NCBI GenBank assembly: GCA_964346275.1
Contig: CAYFUR010000031.1
Location: 1 to 35,322, forward strand
DNA: 35,322 bases
DNA from: CAYFUR01 sp964346275
Lineage (GTDB): Bacteria > Sumerlaeota > Sumerlaeia > SLMS01
Direction of reading: 5' to 3'
Of this stretch, positions 23,767 through 31,485 are shown piece after piece. The notes beneath the pieces are model-generated. The model was not told where the DNA came from. It did not search any database and was given only the letters and a program-made list of their open reading frames with translations. The position numbers were made by a program, and so were the translations under genes. Position 1 is the stretch's first letter, and each line of letters begins with the position of its first letter.

Positions 23767-26004
23767 GTGGCCAACAGCACACGCGTTTATATCTCCGGTT
23801 GCCATGCTGGACCGAATCCTTCGCCCGGTCTGGGGACCGGTCTTTCACTTCGGCAGGGGTTTCCCGATCTCGAACTGACCGGAAAAGATCATTCCGTCAA
23901 TGCATCTGGCCTCCACCATTCCGTGTTCGATTCCCTTTGGATCTGCCGGCCCTGGAATGAACTGAATCTCGAAGAACACTGGAAACAGATACGAAAACGT
24001 CTAGACAGCGGCAGTTGGATGATTTCGGGGCTTGATCTGGAAGTCAGGTGGCTCGCCGCGCATAGCCACCCCCGGCTTTTGGGCCCTCCGCGGGAAGCCT
24101 GCAGCGAAGCATCCAAGCCCGCTATTCGTGGCGCATCCGGCCTTTCTGTTTCCCTCCCTCCCTGGATTTCGGCGCATGAAAACAGGCAGAAGCTCCATGC
24201 TTTCTGCCGCCGTCACAATTGGCGCCTTTGGGTTAAGGGATCCGCTTACGACAGCATCCGGGTCGAAAACTGGTCGGAGTTGCAGAAAGCCATTACCCGG
24301 CTCCGTGACACTTGGGATGATGAAGAAATCTTCCTTCAGGCGGATGTCGTCGGCAACGAAGTCAGCATCGCCTACGCCGCTTTCGAGGGAGAGTTGCTTG
24401 ACGCCGTCTTCATGGAAAAAAAGCAGGTGACGGCAGAGGGCAAGACGTGGGGCGGCAAGATCCAGGAACTCGACTTGGAAATGGGCCGGAAGCTGTCGTC
24501 ATTGATCGACCGTCTTGGCTGGACCGGTGGGGGAGAAATGGAATTCGTCCGCAATTCCGCCGGTGAGCTGTGGATGATTGATTGGAACACGCGTTTCCCG
24601 GCCTGGGTCCATGGCACCACGTTGGCGGGGAAGAATCTTCCGGCCCAACTCTTTTCAAAAGCGTCGGGATTGCGGCCCGAACCTCTGAAGGCTTCGGGGA
24701 CGGAATTTATCCGGGTGGTGACCGAGGTCGCCTCGCGCGAGGGTTTTCCCCTCGCCCCGCTTCCTCCCGCGCGCACCTCCCCCGTGCGTACGAGCAAGCA
24801 TCCTTCGGGAATGCCTTTGTTGATGCGTGCTCTCAAGCCTGGGACAAGAACCCGGAAAGGGGTTGCCGGCCCAGGGGTCAGTCGTGAGTTTATCGACGAA
24901 ATCGGGAAAACCATTCCATCTCCTGAAGGCGATACTCCGCTGCGTCTCTCCTTCCGGGAGACGCGGAACCGGCGATTCGCCTCTTTACAGAGAGAGGTGA
25001 CAAGGCTTTCTCCGGACGGATTGTTGAATTGTTCCTACAGTATTAAGACCAATCCGCGGGATGTCTATCTGGCTCTTGCGCGCGAGACAGGCTTCTATGC
25101 CGAGGCGATCAGCCCCTCCGAGGTCCGGTGGGCCTTGGAATCGGGTTTCGCACCAGAGCAAGTTTACTATAATGGCCCGATCCCCCTTTGGCATTGGAGC
25201 GATGGCGGCTTGACTCCCCTGGCCGGGGCGTTCTCCGATTCAGTGGAAGCATTTGGCAACCTGGCGAAATGCGGATCATGCCAGATGGCCGGGGTCCGTC
25301 TCCGCCCTCCCAATGTTGACTCGCGATTCGGCGTCAATGTCTCGGACCCCCAATGTTACGAGCGCCTCATCGAAGCCGTCTCCCAAATGCCCTCCCATGT
25401 CCCCTTCGGTGTTTCTTTCCATGTTCAGAGCAGTGAAATCGGCGTGGAAAGATGGCACAGCATCGCTCGCTCCATTCTCGAAATCGCCGCGGGAATTCAG
25501 GACGTGGCGGGGAAGGACGTTGAAGTCTTCGATGTCGGCGGGGGATGGCATCCCGCGGACTTGGAAGAAACCCTGACCCGTTTTTTCCCAGACTTGATCA
25601 AAGAGGCCCGCCATCGCTTGCCAGCCCTGAAAAAAATCCTGATCGAGCCGGGAAAAGCCCTGGTGGAACCTTGTGAAGCGGTGCTATGCCGCATCGTTGA
25701 GATTCGCCAATCCGGAGAGACGGAGCCGCGGGTCGCCGTGGTTGATGCAGCGGTTTCGGAACTTCCCCTTGCCTCTGCTTACCCTCACCGGGTTCTGGCC
25801 TGGCGGCAGGGGCGAATTATTCCCCTTGAGGTTGGAGAAGATTATATTTTAGGGCGTCTTTGCATGGAATTGGATCAGCTTGTGCAGGGAGTGGAGATAC
25901 CAGGCTGGATAGCGCCCGGCGATTTCCTGATCTTTTGTGACGCCGGTGCCTATGACAGCAGCATGGCTTACAAGTTTGGGAAAGGCGGCGCTACGAAACC
26001 ATGA
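23767..26004 (+). CDS. fusion of ATP-grasp ligase and fold-III PLP-dependent decarboxylase
   Basis: This 745-residue protein has two enzymes. Residues 1-310 are an ATP-grasp ligase: N-terminal NPSPGLGTGLSLRQGFP, ATP-binding LWVKGSAYD (Lys157), IFLQADVVGNEVSIAY, GGGEMEF (Glu257, Glu259) and metal-binding IDWNTRFPAWVHG (Asp272, Asn274). Residues 330-380 are a Pro/Arg-rich linker. Residues 385-745 are a DapDC/ornithine decarboxylase-type enzyme with YSIKTNP (Lys427, PLP Schiff base), FHVQSSEIG (His552), FDVGGGWHP, EPGKALVEP, GRLCMELD (Cys699, second-subunit residue) and DAGAYDSSMAY. All key residues look intact. The GTG start is fixed by an in-frame TGA just before it and AAGGGG 7 bases upstream. 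Known separate pairs (BtrJ/BtrK in butirosin, PvsA/PvsE in vibrioferrin) suggest ligating an amino acid and decarboxylating it. Substrate unknown. Confidence 0.85.
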   Translation: MANSTRVYISGCHAGPNPSPGLGTGLSLRQGFPDLELTGKDHSVNASGLHHSVFDSLWICRPWNELNLEEHWKQIRKRLDSGSWMISGLDLEVRWLAAHSHPRLLGPPREACSEASKPAIRGASGLSVSLPPWISAHENRQKLHAFCRRHNWRLWVKGSAYDSIRVENWSELQKAITRLRDTWDDEEIFLQADVVGNEVSIAYAAFEGELLDAVFMEKKQVTAEGKTWGGKIQELDLEMGRKLSSLIDRLGWTGGGEMEFVRNSAGELWMIDWNTRFPAWVHGTTLAGKNLPAQLFSKASGLRPEPLKASGTEFIRVVTEVASREGFPLAPLPPARTSPVRTSKHPSGMPLLMRALKPGTRTRKGVAGPGVSREFIDEIGKTIPSPEGDTPLRLSFRETRNRRFASLQREVTRLSPDGLLNCSYSIKTNPRDVYLALARETGFYAEAISPSEVRWALESGFAPEQVYYNGPIPLWHWSDGGLTPLAGAFSDSVEAFGNLAKCGSCQMAGVRLRPPNVDSRFGVNVSDPQCYERLIEAVSQMPSHVPFGVSFHVQSSEIGVERWHSIARSILEIAAGIQDVAGKDVEVFDVGGGWHPADLEETLTRFFPDLIKEARHRLPALKKILIEPGKALVEPCEAVLCRIVEIRQSGETEPRVAVVDAAVSELPLASAYPHRVLAWRQGRIIPLEVGEDYILGRLCMELDQLVQGVEIPGWIAPGDFLIFCDAGAYDSSMAYKFGKGGATKP

Positions 26005-26636
26005 GTTCAGCTCCCTTTGCTCAAGAAGAAGAATCCGGAGAAATCCGGCTTCCTTCTCTCGTGAAAGAATTTGCCAGCGAGTTGGAACCTCATCCCGTCT
26101 CCCAGCTTTTTTCCCACGACGCGATTTGCTGCCGCTCGGCGAAGGCCTGGTTTACCAGTGTCGCGGGAGCGTTCGCCTTTCAAAATCCCGGTCCTCCGGG
26201 ATGGATCCGCGAGCGATGGGATTGGGGCCCGACCCAATGGCCGCTTTCCTGGTGCGAGGCCGTGCGCGCGGATAAACTCGACTGTGGCGCCTTGGCGGCT
26301 CTTGCGCGCCACGCTTTCCGCGCCTATGGGATGAAGAACTATGCGGCTCAACTGATCCAGCGATTCGACAACGATGCGGTTGCCAATTGGCAAACCACCT
26401 GGGAGCAGGAAAATGCCGATGCCGGATGGATCCGGGGGAATCTCGCCTATCACGAAGCTGTTCTGGTAGAGCGTCCCGATGGCTTTCAGATTTGGGATCC
26501 GACCGACAACACCTGGATGGATCACCAGTCCCGTGGCTACGGCGAAATCATGGCGATCCGGTTCAAGATGGACCCGAAAAACCAGCTCTTTGCGGGAAAA
26601 TGGATTTTCCGCGATGGAGCCGGGTGGTTGTTCTAG
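26001..26636 (+). CDS. transglutaminase-like / papain-fold cysteine enzyme
   Basis: The 211-residue protein carries an apparent Cys-His-Asp triad: Cys95 in KLDCGALAALARHAF, His151 in NLAYHEAVLVE and Asp166 in IWDPTDNTWMD. The order and the spacing of the three motifs, and the WDPT ending, match transglutaminase-like cysteine enzymes. The N-terminal 90 residues contain many Trp and Cys residues and match nothing I know. There is no signal peptide, so it is cytoplasmic. Its ATG overlaps the stop of the fusion gene (ATGA), so the two are translationally coupled and likely act together. It could hydrolyse or transfer the amide made by the ligase, as the acyltransferase BtrH does in butirosin synthesis, but I see no direct similarity. 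Assignment to the fold is moderately sure; the activity is not. Confidence 0.7.
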   Translation: MSSAPFAQEEESGEIRLPSLVKEFASELEPHPVSQLFSHDAICCRSAKAWFTSVAGAFAFQNPGPPGWIRERWDWGPTQWPLSWCEAVRADKLDCGALAALARHAFRAYGMKNYAAQLIQRFDNDAVANWQTTWEQENADAGWIRGNLAYHEAVLVERPDGFQIWDPTDNTWMDHQSRGYGEIMAIRFKMDPKNQLFAGKWIFRDGAGWLF

Positions 26637-26652
26637 CGCGTCTCTCTCCAGG

Positions 26653-26922
26653 TCAAAGCATAGACTTCAGATCATAGCATTCCGTTGGATAGGCATGGAA
26701 CGCCTCTTTCACTTGAGCGCGCGTGAGCCCGGCTCTGATAGCCAGCCCAAAGAGGTTGATTGCCTCGGCAGCATGATGCCCAAGCAGATGATCCCCGAGG
26801 ATCTTGTCGGACCCCTTTTCCACCAGGACCTGATAGCCGCCGACCGCCCCGCCAATGCGGCGATTCGTGAGCCATTCTGATGCATCACCTTTCGAAACGT
26901 CGAAACCCAACCCAACGGACAA
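26653..26922 (-). pseudogene. C-terminal relic of a glutathione-reductase-like flavoprotein
   Basis: Only the dimerisation domain of a pyridine-nucleotide disulfide oxidoreductase remains, 89 codons. The end is well kept: DKILGDHLLGHHAAEAINLF, LAIRAGLTRAQVKEAF, then HAYPTECYDLKSML, which matches the family's HxxPT region with the His of the active-site dyad. The FAD- and NAD-binding domains (some 350 residues) are missing. In the same frame a TGA at 26926-26928 stands two codons before the possible TTG start, and nothing upstream resembles the family. It is therefore a truncated remnant, on the strand opposite to the two-gene island ending 17 bases away. A functional short protein is unlikely but cannot be excluded. 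Confidence 0.75.
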
Positions 26923-27001
26923 TTCTCAATGATCTCGTTGAAATTGAAAAGTCCAAATTTTCTGCAGCAAAAAGCCGTCCCGAGAGCCACAAGAGATTTT
27001 C

Positions 27002-27020
27002 ATTTACTCTCACAGTAAAT
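27002..27020. promoter_or_regulatory. interrupted palindrome, candidate ROK operator
   Basis: ATTTACT (27002-27008) and AGTAAAT (27014-27020) are perfect complements around CTCAC. It lies 148 bases before the ROK regulator start. ROK repressors commonly bind AT-rich dyads near their own gene, so autoregulation is a reasonable inference. Confidence 0.45.
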
Positions 27021-27030
27021 CGGACGAAGA

Positions 27031-27116
27031 GTTGGCAAGCCGTGCAATGCAGAACTATTTCGACCCCTGAAACCCGAATAACTCATGGAATGGCAAGGTT
27101 TTGCACGGCTGCCAAC
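27031..27116. repeat. long inverted repeat in the ROK gene leader
   Basis: The 17 bases at 27031-27047 (GTTGGCAAGCCGTGCAA) match the reverse complement of the 16 bases at 27101-27116 with a single extra A. The arms enclose 53 bases. It ends 51 bases before the ROK start codon. No target-site duplication is evident on the two flanks. It could be a stable leader-RNA stem, a pair of operator half-sites, or the ends of a very small mobile element; I cannot choose. Confidence 0.65.
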
Positions 27117-27167
27117 CAGGAGACTTGGATGCGCCTTATCCGGCTGCGTCCTTCGCAAAGGTGAGCT

Positions 27168-28397
27168 ATGCCCGCTCAAGTGAAGACGATTAAAGACCTT
27201 GTCGTGGTCCCCACGACCGACACCCCAGCAGACCGCTCGATCGAAAAACGGCGCCTGAGAAAGCACCATATTCTGAATGTGATTCGCGAGCATGGTCCTC
27301 TCTCGCGCGCTGATATTTCGAAAGTCTCGGGATATAACCTGAGAAGTGTGTCCAGTCTCGTGGAAGAACTTCTCGGCGACGATCTGGTTTATGAAAACGA
27401 TGCTGTAGAGGTTCCCCGGGGGCGCCGCCCGATTCCTGTCCATCTGAATAGAAAAGCCGCGGCGGCTCTCGGCATCGACATTGGCCGCCGCCGCACCACC
27501 GGCCTCCTCATGGATCTGGGGGGGCATGTCATCCACGAGATGGAACTCAAAACCCCCGAATGCAAACGTCCCGATAAGTATGCGGACTGGACGATGACTG
27601 TTGCGGAGAAAATGTTCGAGTCCGCCAGCGATGTTACGCCGCCGCTTTGTGGGATCGGCGTGGCTGTCCCTGGCCTCATCGCCAAGAAGGGCCTGCGCGT
27701 TTCCTACACCATGCAGGAGGCCGCGGAACATATCCGCCGCGAGCTGATTCACGCCTACGGTGTGGAAGTTATGGTGGAAAACGATGCCCGCATGATGGCC
27801 ATGGGATATCTTTGGTTCGGCAAGGGAAGCACCTATAATAGTTTCGCCGTTCTGAAGATTGGTGCCGGGCTTGGCCTCGGAATCGTTGAAGAGGGGCGCA
27901 CTCTCCAGGGCGCGATGGGCTTTGCGGGCGAGCTGGGCCATATCCCCATGGGCGACAACCGCATTCAATGCCCCACGGGCCAATATGGCTGCCTGGAAAA
28001 CATCGCCTCGGGGGCCGGTATCACCCGCATGGCAGAAGAGCGGGGCCTGGAGAAAACCGATGCCAAAGAGGTTGCGGAACTCGTTCGCCAGGGGAACCTC
28101 GAAGCGAAACAGATTTTCCACGAATTCACGGTGGCCCTGGGGCGGGGAATCGCCACCGTTCTGAATCTTTACAATCCAGAGGCGGTGATCCTGGGCGGCC
28201 GAGTCGCCAGCGCCGCGGACGTCTTTCTCGACGACCTTCGTGAAATCGTCGCGGCCCACACGCTGCCGCCCATTTGGGAAACCACCGACATCATCGTGGC
28301 AAATGGCGAGGGGAAATATGGCTCACTGGGAGCGGGCGCGGTGGTGCTTCACCATATCTACTACAGCGCCCATGTCACGTTGGACAGTGTGATCTGA
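27168..28397 (+). CDS. ROK-family regulator/sugar kinase with N-terminal winged helix
   Basis: The 409-residue protein combines a winged helix-turn-helix (RRLRKHHILNVIREHGPLSRADISKVSGYNLRSVSSLVEELL, broken here across residues 28-69) with an actin-like ROK kinase fold. Kinase landmarks are LGIDIGRRRTTGLLMDL (phosphate loop), GIGVAVPGLI, VENDARMMAMGYL with catalytic Asp206, and IGAGLGLGIV. The zinc site is altered: His258, Cys268 and Cys275 are present, but the middle cysteine of CxCGxxGC is Thr270. Such proteins repress carbohydrate genes and respond to a sugar or sugar phosphate. AAAGGTGAG precedes the ATG. Two dyads in the leader may be its own operators. The SDR gene follows after 54 bases. 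Target genes and ligand are unknown. Confidence 0.9.
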   Translation: MPAQVKTIKDLVVVPTTDTPADRSIEKRRLRKHHILNVIREHGPLSRADISKVSGYNLRSVSSLVEELLGDDLVYENDAVEVPRGRRPIPVHLNRKAAAALGIDIGRRRTTGLLMDLGGHVIHEMELKTPECKRPDKYADWTMTVAEKMFESASDVTPPLCGIGVAVPGLIAKKGLRVSYTMQEAAEHIRRELIHAYGVEVMVENDARMMAMGYLWFGKGSTYNSFAVLKIGAGLGLGIVEEGRTLQGAMGFAGELGHIPMGDNRIQCPTGQYGCLENIASGAGITRMAEERGLEKTDAKEVAELVRQGNLEAKQIFHEFTVALGRGIATVLNLYNPEAVILGGRVASAADVFLDDLREIVAAHTLPPIWETTDIIVANGEGKYGSLGAGAVVLHHIYYSAHVTLDSVI

Positions 28398-28451
28398 CGG
28401 AGATTTCGCATTCAGGAAATGGCGGCATAACGATCCAGAAAGGCTTCTTCC

Positions 28452-29087
28452 GTGAGAGTTTTAATTGCTGGTGCAAACGGCAAAACCGGAAAACAGCTTG
28501 TGGAACTGCTGGTCCACCGTGGCCATCAGGTGCGTGCCATGATTCGCAATCCGGAGCAGGCTCCGGGGCTTGAGGAGATTGGCGCGGAACCGTATATCGC
28601 CGATCTCGAGAAAGAAGTCAGCCACGCCGTGCCGGGCTGCGACGCAATGATCTTCGCCGCCGGCGGCGGCCCCGGCAGCGGCCCCGAGAAGAAAGAAACT
28701 GTGGACTATGGCGGCGCCGTGAAGCTGATGGATGCCGCCCTCGAGCATGGCGTTTCCCGCTATCTGATGCTCAGCGCCATGCGGACCGATGAGATCGAGA
28801 ACGCTCCGGAAAAGCTCCATCCTTATTTGCGGGCAAAGGGCCGGGCCGATCGCTATCTCATGGAAACCCGCCTTGACTATACAATCATCCGTCCCGGCCG
28901 TTTGAATAATGAGGCTCCTTCCCACCATATCGACGCCGCGGAATCCCTGGGGCGCTATGGCGAAGTCAGCCGCGCAGACGTCGCGCTCACATTCGCCGAG
29001 GCCCTCGAAATGGAAAACCTTTTCCGCAAGACCTTTGAGATGCTCGCCGGCGAGATGCCTATTCGCGAAGCGCTGGAAAGGCTTTAA
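28452..29087 (+). CDS. NAD(P)-binding protein, atypical SDR (YwnB/NmrA-like)
   Basis: The 211-residue protein opens with the dinucleotide-binding turn VLIAGANGKTGKQLVELL and has the second-strand pattern HQVRAMIRNPEQAPGLE. MIFAAGGGPGSGP is the loop after strand 4, DYGGAVKLMDAALEHGVSRYLMLSAM contains the strand-5 serine, and LDYTIIRPGRLNNE is the conserved C-terminal strand of this branch. The classical YxxxK catalytic pair is not obvious (YLRAKGRAD is the nearest), as usual for the atypical SDR5 group. Proteins of this kind are NAD(P)-dependent sugar epimerase-like or redox-sensing proteins; substrate unknown. The start is GTG at 28452, with AAAGG 8 bases upstream. It ends one base before the convergent glycerophosphodiesterase gene. 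Probably co-transcribed with the ROK regulator. Confidence 0.85.
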   Translation: MRVLIAGANGKTGKQLVELLVHRGHQVRAMIRNPEQAPGLEEIGAEPYIADLEKEVSHAVPGCDAMIFAAGGGPGSGPEKKETVDYGGAVKLMDAALEHGVSRYLMLSAMRTDEIENAPEKLHPYLRAKGRADRYLMETRLDYTIIRPGRLNNEAPSHHIDAAESLGRYGEVSRADVALTFAEALEMENLFRKTFEMLAGEMPIREALERL

Positions 29088-29088
29088 A

Positions 29089-29931
29089 TCATTCCGCCGG
29101 TTGATCCTCGAAGGCTTTCAACAGTGCCGCGGGGCGATCTGTCGTGATCCCCGCAATCCCCATCCCGGCGAGTTCCCGGGCCCGCTCCACATCATTGACA
29201 GTCCAGACGTAAAGCTCCATGCCCGCCTCACGAGATGCTTTCACCAATTCCGGTGACGCGCCATGATAGGAAACATTCAGGCCGTCGAATCCGACTTGCC
29301 GGGCAAGTTCCACTTTCTCCGTTTCGACGGGCAGCCACTCTCCCGTTTCCTCATTTTTCGGCGCGCCCAGAAGCCATTTTGTGGGTATATCCGGCATCGC
29401 CTCGTGGACCGCCTCCAGCGTCTCGAAGGAAAAGCAGATCACTGTGATCTGCTCTTTCTTCCCACTTGATTCGATCAGGGATTTCAGCGGGCCGACGATC
29501 TCGGGTCCGATCTTCACTTCCACGAAAAGCGTCTTTCCCTCCGGAATAGACGCGATGACGTCTTTCAGCAAGGGAATCGGCTCGCCCTTGTAGTTCGGAT
29601 CCTTCCAGCTTCCCGCATCGAGCGAGGCGAGCTTTTCGTAGGAAACATCCGAGGGCTTCCATTCTATACCTGTCGTACGCTTTGTCGTTCCGTCGTGGAG
29701 GCAAATGACCTGGCCGTCGGCGGTCAGAAAAACATCCACCTCAACCGCGTCGGCGTTTTGTTTCCACGCTAAATCCACCGCGGCCATGGTGTTCTCCGGT
29801 GCGGTATAAGAAGAGCCGCGATGGGCAATGATTTCGGGCCGTTTCGTGGATTGCGCGGCGATCATGGCAGAGCAGAATACGTTGATCAAAAGCGCGGAAG
29901 CAATCAATCGGGTCAGAGAAGAAAGTTTCAT
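29089..29931 (-). CDS. exported glycerophosphodiester phosphodiesterase
   Basis: The 280-residue protein begins with a signal peptide (MKLSSLTRLIASALLINVFCSAMIAAQ). It then has the GDPD TIM-barrel motifs: IIAHRGSSYTAPENTMAAVD with the catalytic His, VEVDVFLTADGQVICLHDGT with two metal-binding acids and the second His, then FVEVKIGPE and the late LYVWTVNDVERARELAGMGIAGITTDRPAAL. It cleaves glycerophosphodiesters to glycerol-3-phosphate and an alcohol in the periplasm. The ATG at 29931 follows AAGGAC; a longer open frame upstream runs into the next gene and is not used. It is the last gene of the operon that starts with the MoxR ATPase. The gene looks complete. Confidence 0.92.
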   Translation of the reverse strand: MKLSSLTRLIASALLINVFCSAMIAAQSTKRPEIIAHRGSSYTAPENTMAAVDLAWKQNADAVEVDVFLTADGQVICLHDGTTKRTTGIEWKPSDVSYEKLASLDAGSWKDPNYKGEPIPLLKDVIASIPEGKTLFVEVKIGPEIVGPLKSLIESSGKKEQITVICFSFETLEAVHEAMPDIPTKWLLGAPKNEETGEWLPVETEKVELARQVGFDGLNVSYHGASPELVKASREAGMELYVWTVNDVERARELAGMGIAGITTDRPAALLKAFEDQPAE

Positions 29932-30034
29932 GGTGAGACGTCCTTGTGATGGATCCAGTTCCCTGGCGTCGTTGCGCGAGACAACCCGCATCCCCCGTGG
30001 CGGGCCAAGCCTTTTTGCTCTTTCCTCTGAACGA

Positions 30035-31093
30035 TCAGTCATTCGTTTGAGAAAAGGAGAGGAATATTTCGGTGCGTTCGAGCGTGTTGTCGATTGCGCG
30101 AAGTTGCTGGAGGGCGTAGGGCCGATTCTCCGTTTGCAGGTAATCGGCAAGGTTCTGCGCCTGAACGTCCATCTGCAGTGCCGCGTTTTGAAATCCGGTC
30201 CGCGATTCCACCGGAACGTCATAAATCCGTGTTGCCAATTCGCGGGCCAGCATCCCCATTTCCAAGGCCTGCCGCCGCCGCCGCTTGAAATCTCTCTTCT
30301 CCTCCACGGAATACTGCAAGTCGCCCCACCGCCGTCTATACGCGGAGACGATCTTGTCCGTGCTCCAGGCCGCGATTTCCTCGGAAAATCTCTCGTCGGG
30401 AATCGAAGGGGGCGTCCAATTCTCGGGCAGATCATAGAATCCCCGTTCCGCCGCTCCGCGATCAAGATCCGACTGGAAAAGAAGATATTGGAACTCCTCG
30501 GTGGCATCCCTCAACAATTCGTCCGTGTTTTCAAACTGCCGCCAGCGCTCCTGCAGGTAATCCTCCAACAAGTAATCCACCTGTTTCGTGATACGCCCTC
30601 GATACAGCCGAAGGCCTTTCTCCTGAAGGGGCGCCTGGTAGGGAGCCATCCGTATGATCAGGTCGAAATTCTGGATCACCCGGTCGTATTGCTCAAAAAG
30701 TGGTTTCTTCTCCGCCCGGCTGATCATCAGGGACCGGAGTTCCTCCAGGTCCGGTTCCAGCCGGTTGCGCACCTGCGTCCAGGTTTGCGTGGAAGCCAGG
30801 TCGGTGACGAGTAATTCCGGGACGGGTGTGGGGGATGCGGTGGGCGCCTCCGGTGATCGCTGGCCAGGCTCTGCCTGTTGGGTCCTATCGGGCTCTGCCC
30901 CGGGCGTGGGCGTGGGCGAAGGGTCTTCCCCCTTTGTATCCACAAACGAAGGGTAGAGGTTGTCCTCCACTTCCTTGACTCGGTCGAGATCGCTTCCGTT
31001 TTCGTCCTGCGCGCATAGACGCACAGGGCCGCCGATGAGGACGGCCAGGGTAATAAAACCTGCTGTAAAAAGTCTGCCGATGAGCCGCGGCAT
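30035..31093 (-). CDS. exported protein of unknown function with a Pro/Thr linker
   Basis: I do not recognise a family for this 352-residue protein. A signal peptide occupies residues 1-29, likely cut after RLCA. Residues 50-95 are a low-complexity linker (DPSPTPTPGAEPD, SPEAPTASPTPVPE). The rest is highly charged and predicted helical, with arginine-glutamate-rich stretches such as YLLEDYLQERWRQFENTDELLRD (broken at 160-190) and EKRDFKRRRRQALEMG, suggesting a coiled-coil or helical-bundle domain in the periplasm. GCGGAG lies 8 bases before the ATG. It is 14 bases downstream of acpS and is followed after about 100 bases by the glycerophosphodiesterase, so it belongs to the same transcript as the large lipoprotein and may work with it. 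Confidence 0.75.
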   Translation of the reverse strand: MPRLIGRLFTAGFITLAVLIGGPVRLCAQDENGSDLDRVKEVEDNLYPSFVDTKGEDPSPTPTPGAEPDRTQQAEPGQRSPEAPTASPTPVPELLVTDLASTQTWTQVRNRLEPDLEELRSLMISRAEKKPLFEQYDRVIQNFDLIIRMAPYQAPLQEKGLRLYRGRITKQVDYLLEDYLQERWRQFENTDELLRDATEEFQYLLFQSDLDRGAAERGFYDLPENWTPPSIPDERFSEEIAAWSTDKIVSAYRRRWGDLQYSVEEKRDFKRRRRQALEMGMLARELATRIYDVPVESRTGFQNAALQMDVQAQNLADYLQTENRPYALQQLRAIDNTLERTEIFLSFSQTND

Positions 31094-31107
31094 GGGAAAA
31101 ACTCCGC

Positions 31108-31485
31108 TTATCCTTCAATCACGACGGTTGCTGCCGCGATATTCCGTGAATGAGTCATCGTCAGCCAGATTTGCTTGCCGCCTTTTTCTTCGAACATTTC
31201 CCGGGCGCGGCCGTGCAATTCCAGGGCGGGCTGGCCGTCTTCTGCCCGGAGCACCTCCACGTCGGTCCATTGAATCCCGTGGGCGATTCCGCTGCCGAGG
31301 GCCTTCGCGAAGGCTTCCTTGGCCGCGAAACGAGCAGAGAAAAAGGGCGCCGGGTTCGGGTAGATCAGGCAGTATTCCCGTTCCCCTGCCGTAAAGAAAC
31401 GGCTCTGCGCCCGCTGGCCGTGTCGTTGCAGCGCCAGGGCAAAGCGATCAATTTCCACCACGTCCATTCCAATGCCAAGAATCAA
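31108..31485 (-). CDS. acpS: holo-[acyl-carrier-protein] synthase
   Basis: The 125-residue protein is the standard length for AcpS, which transfers phosphopantetheine from CoA to the serine of acyl carrier protein. LGIGMDVVEIDRF at the N terminus holds the Mg2+-binding Asp, FFSARFAAKEAFAKALG is the CoA-binding motif with its Glu and Lys, and IWLTMTHSRNIAAATVV is the C-terminal strand. The start is TTG at 31485: GGAGGA sits 9 bases upstream, and the TTG overlaps the stop of the lipoprotein gene as TTGA. A longer frame upstream lies inside that gene and is not protein-like. It sits in the middle of an operon of envelope proteins, an unremarkable but unusual place. Confidence 0.9.
   Translation of the reverse strand: MILGIGMDVVEIDRFALALQRHGQRAQSRFFTAGEREYCLIYPNPAPFFSARFAAKEAFAKALGSGIAHGIQWTDVEVLRAEDGQPALELHGRAREMFEEKGGKQIWLTMTHSRNIAAATVVIEG

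Noticed and set aside
29932..30507. Extra 192 codons before the glycerophosphodiesterase signal peptide
   Set aside because: A signal peptide and ribosome site at 29931 fix the start. The extension overlaps the neighbouring gene and is not protein-like.
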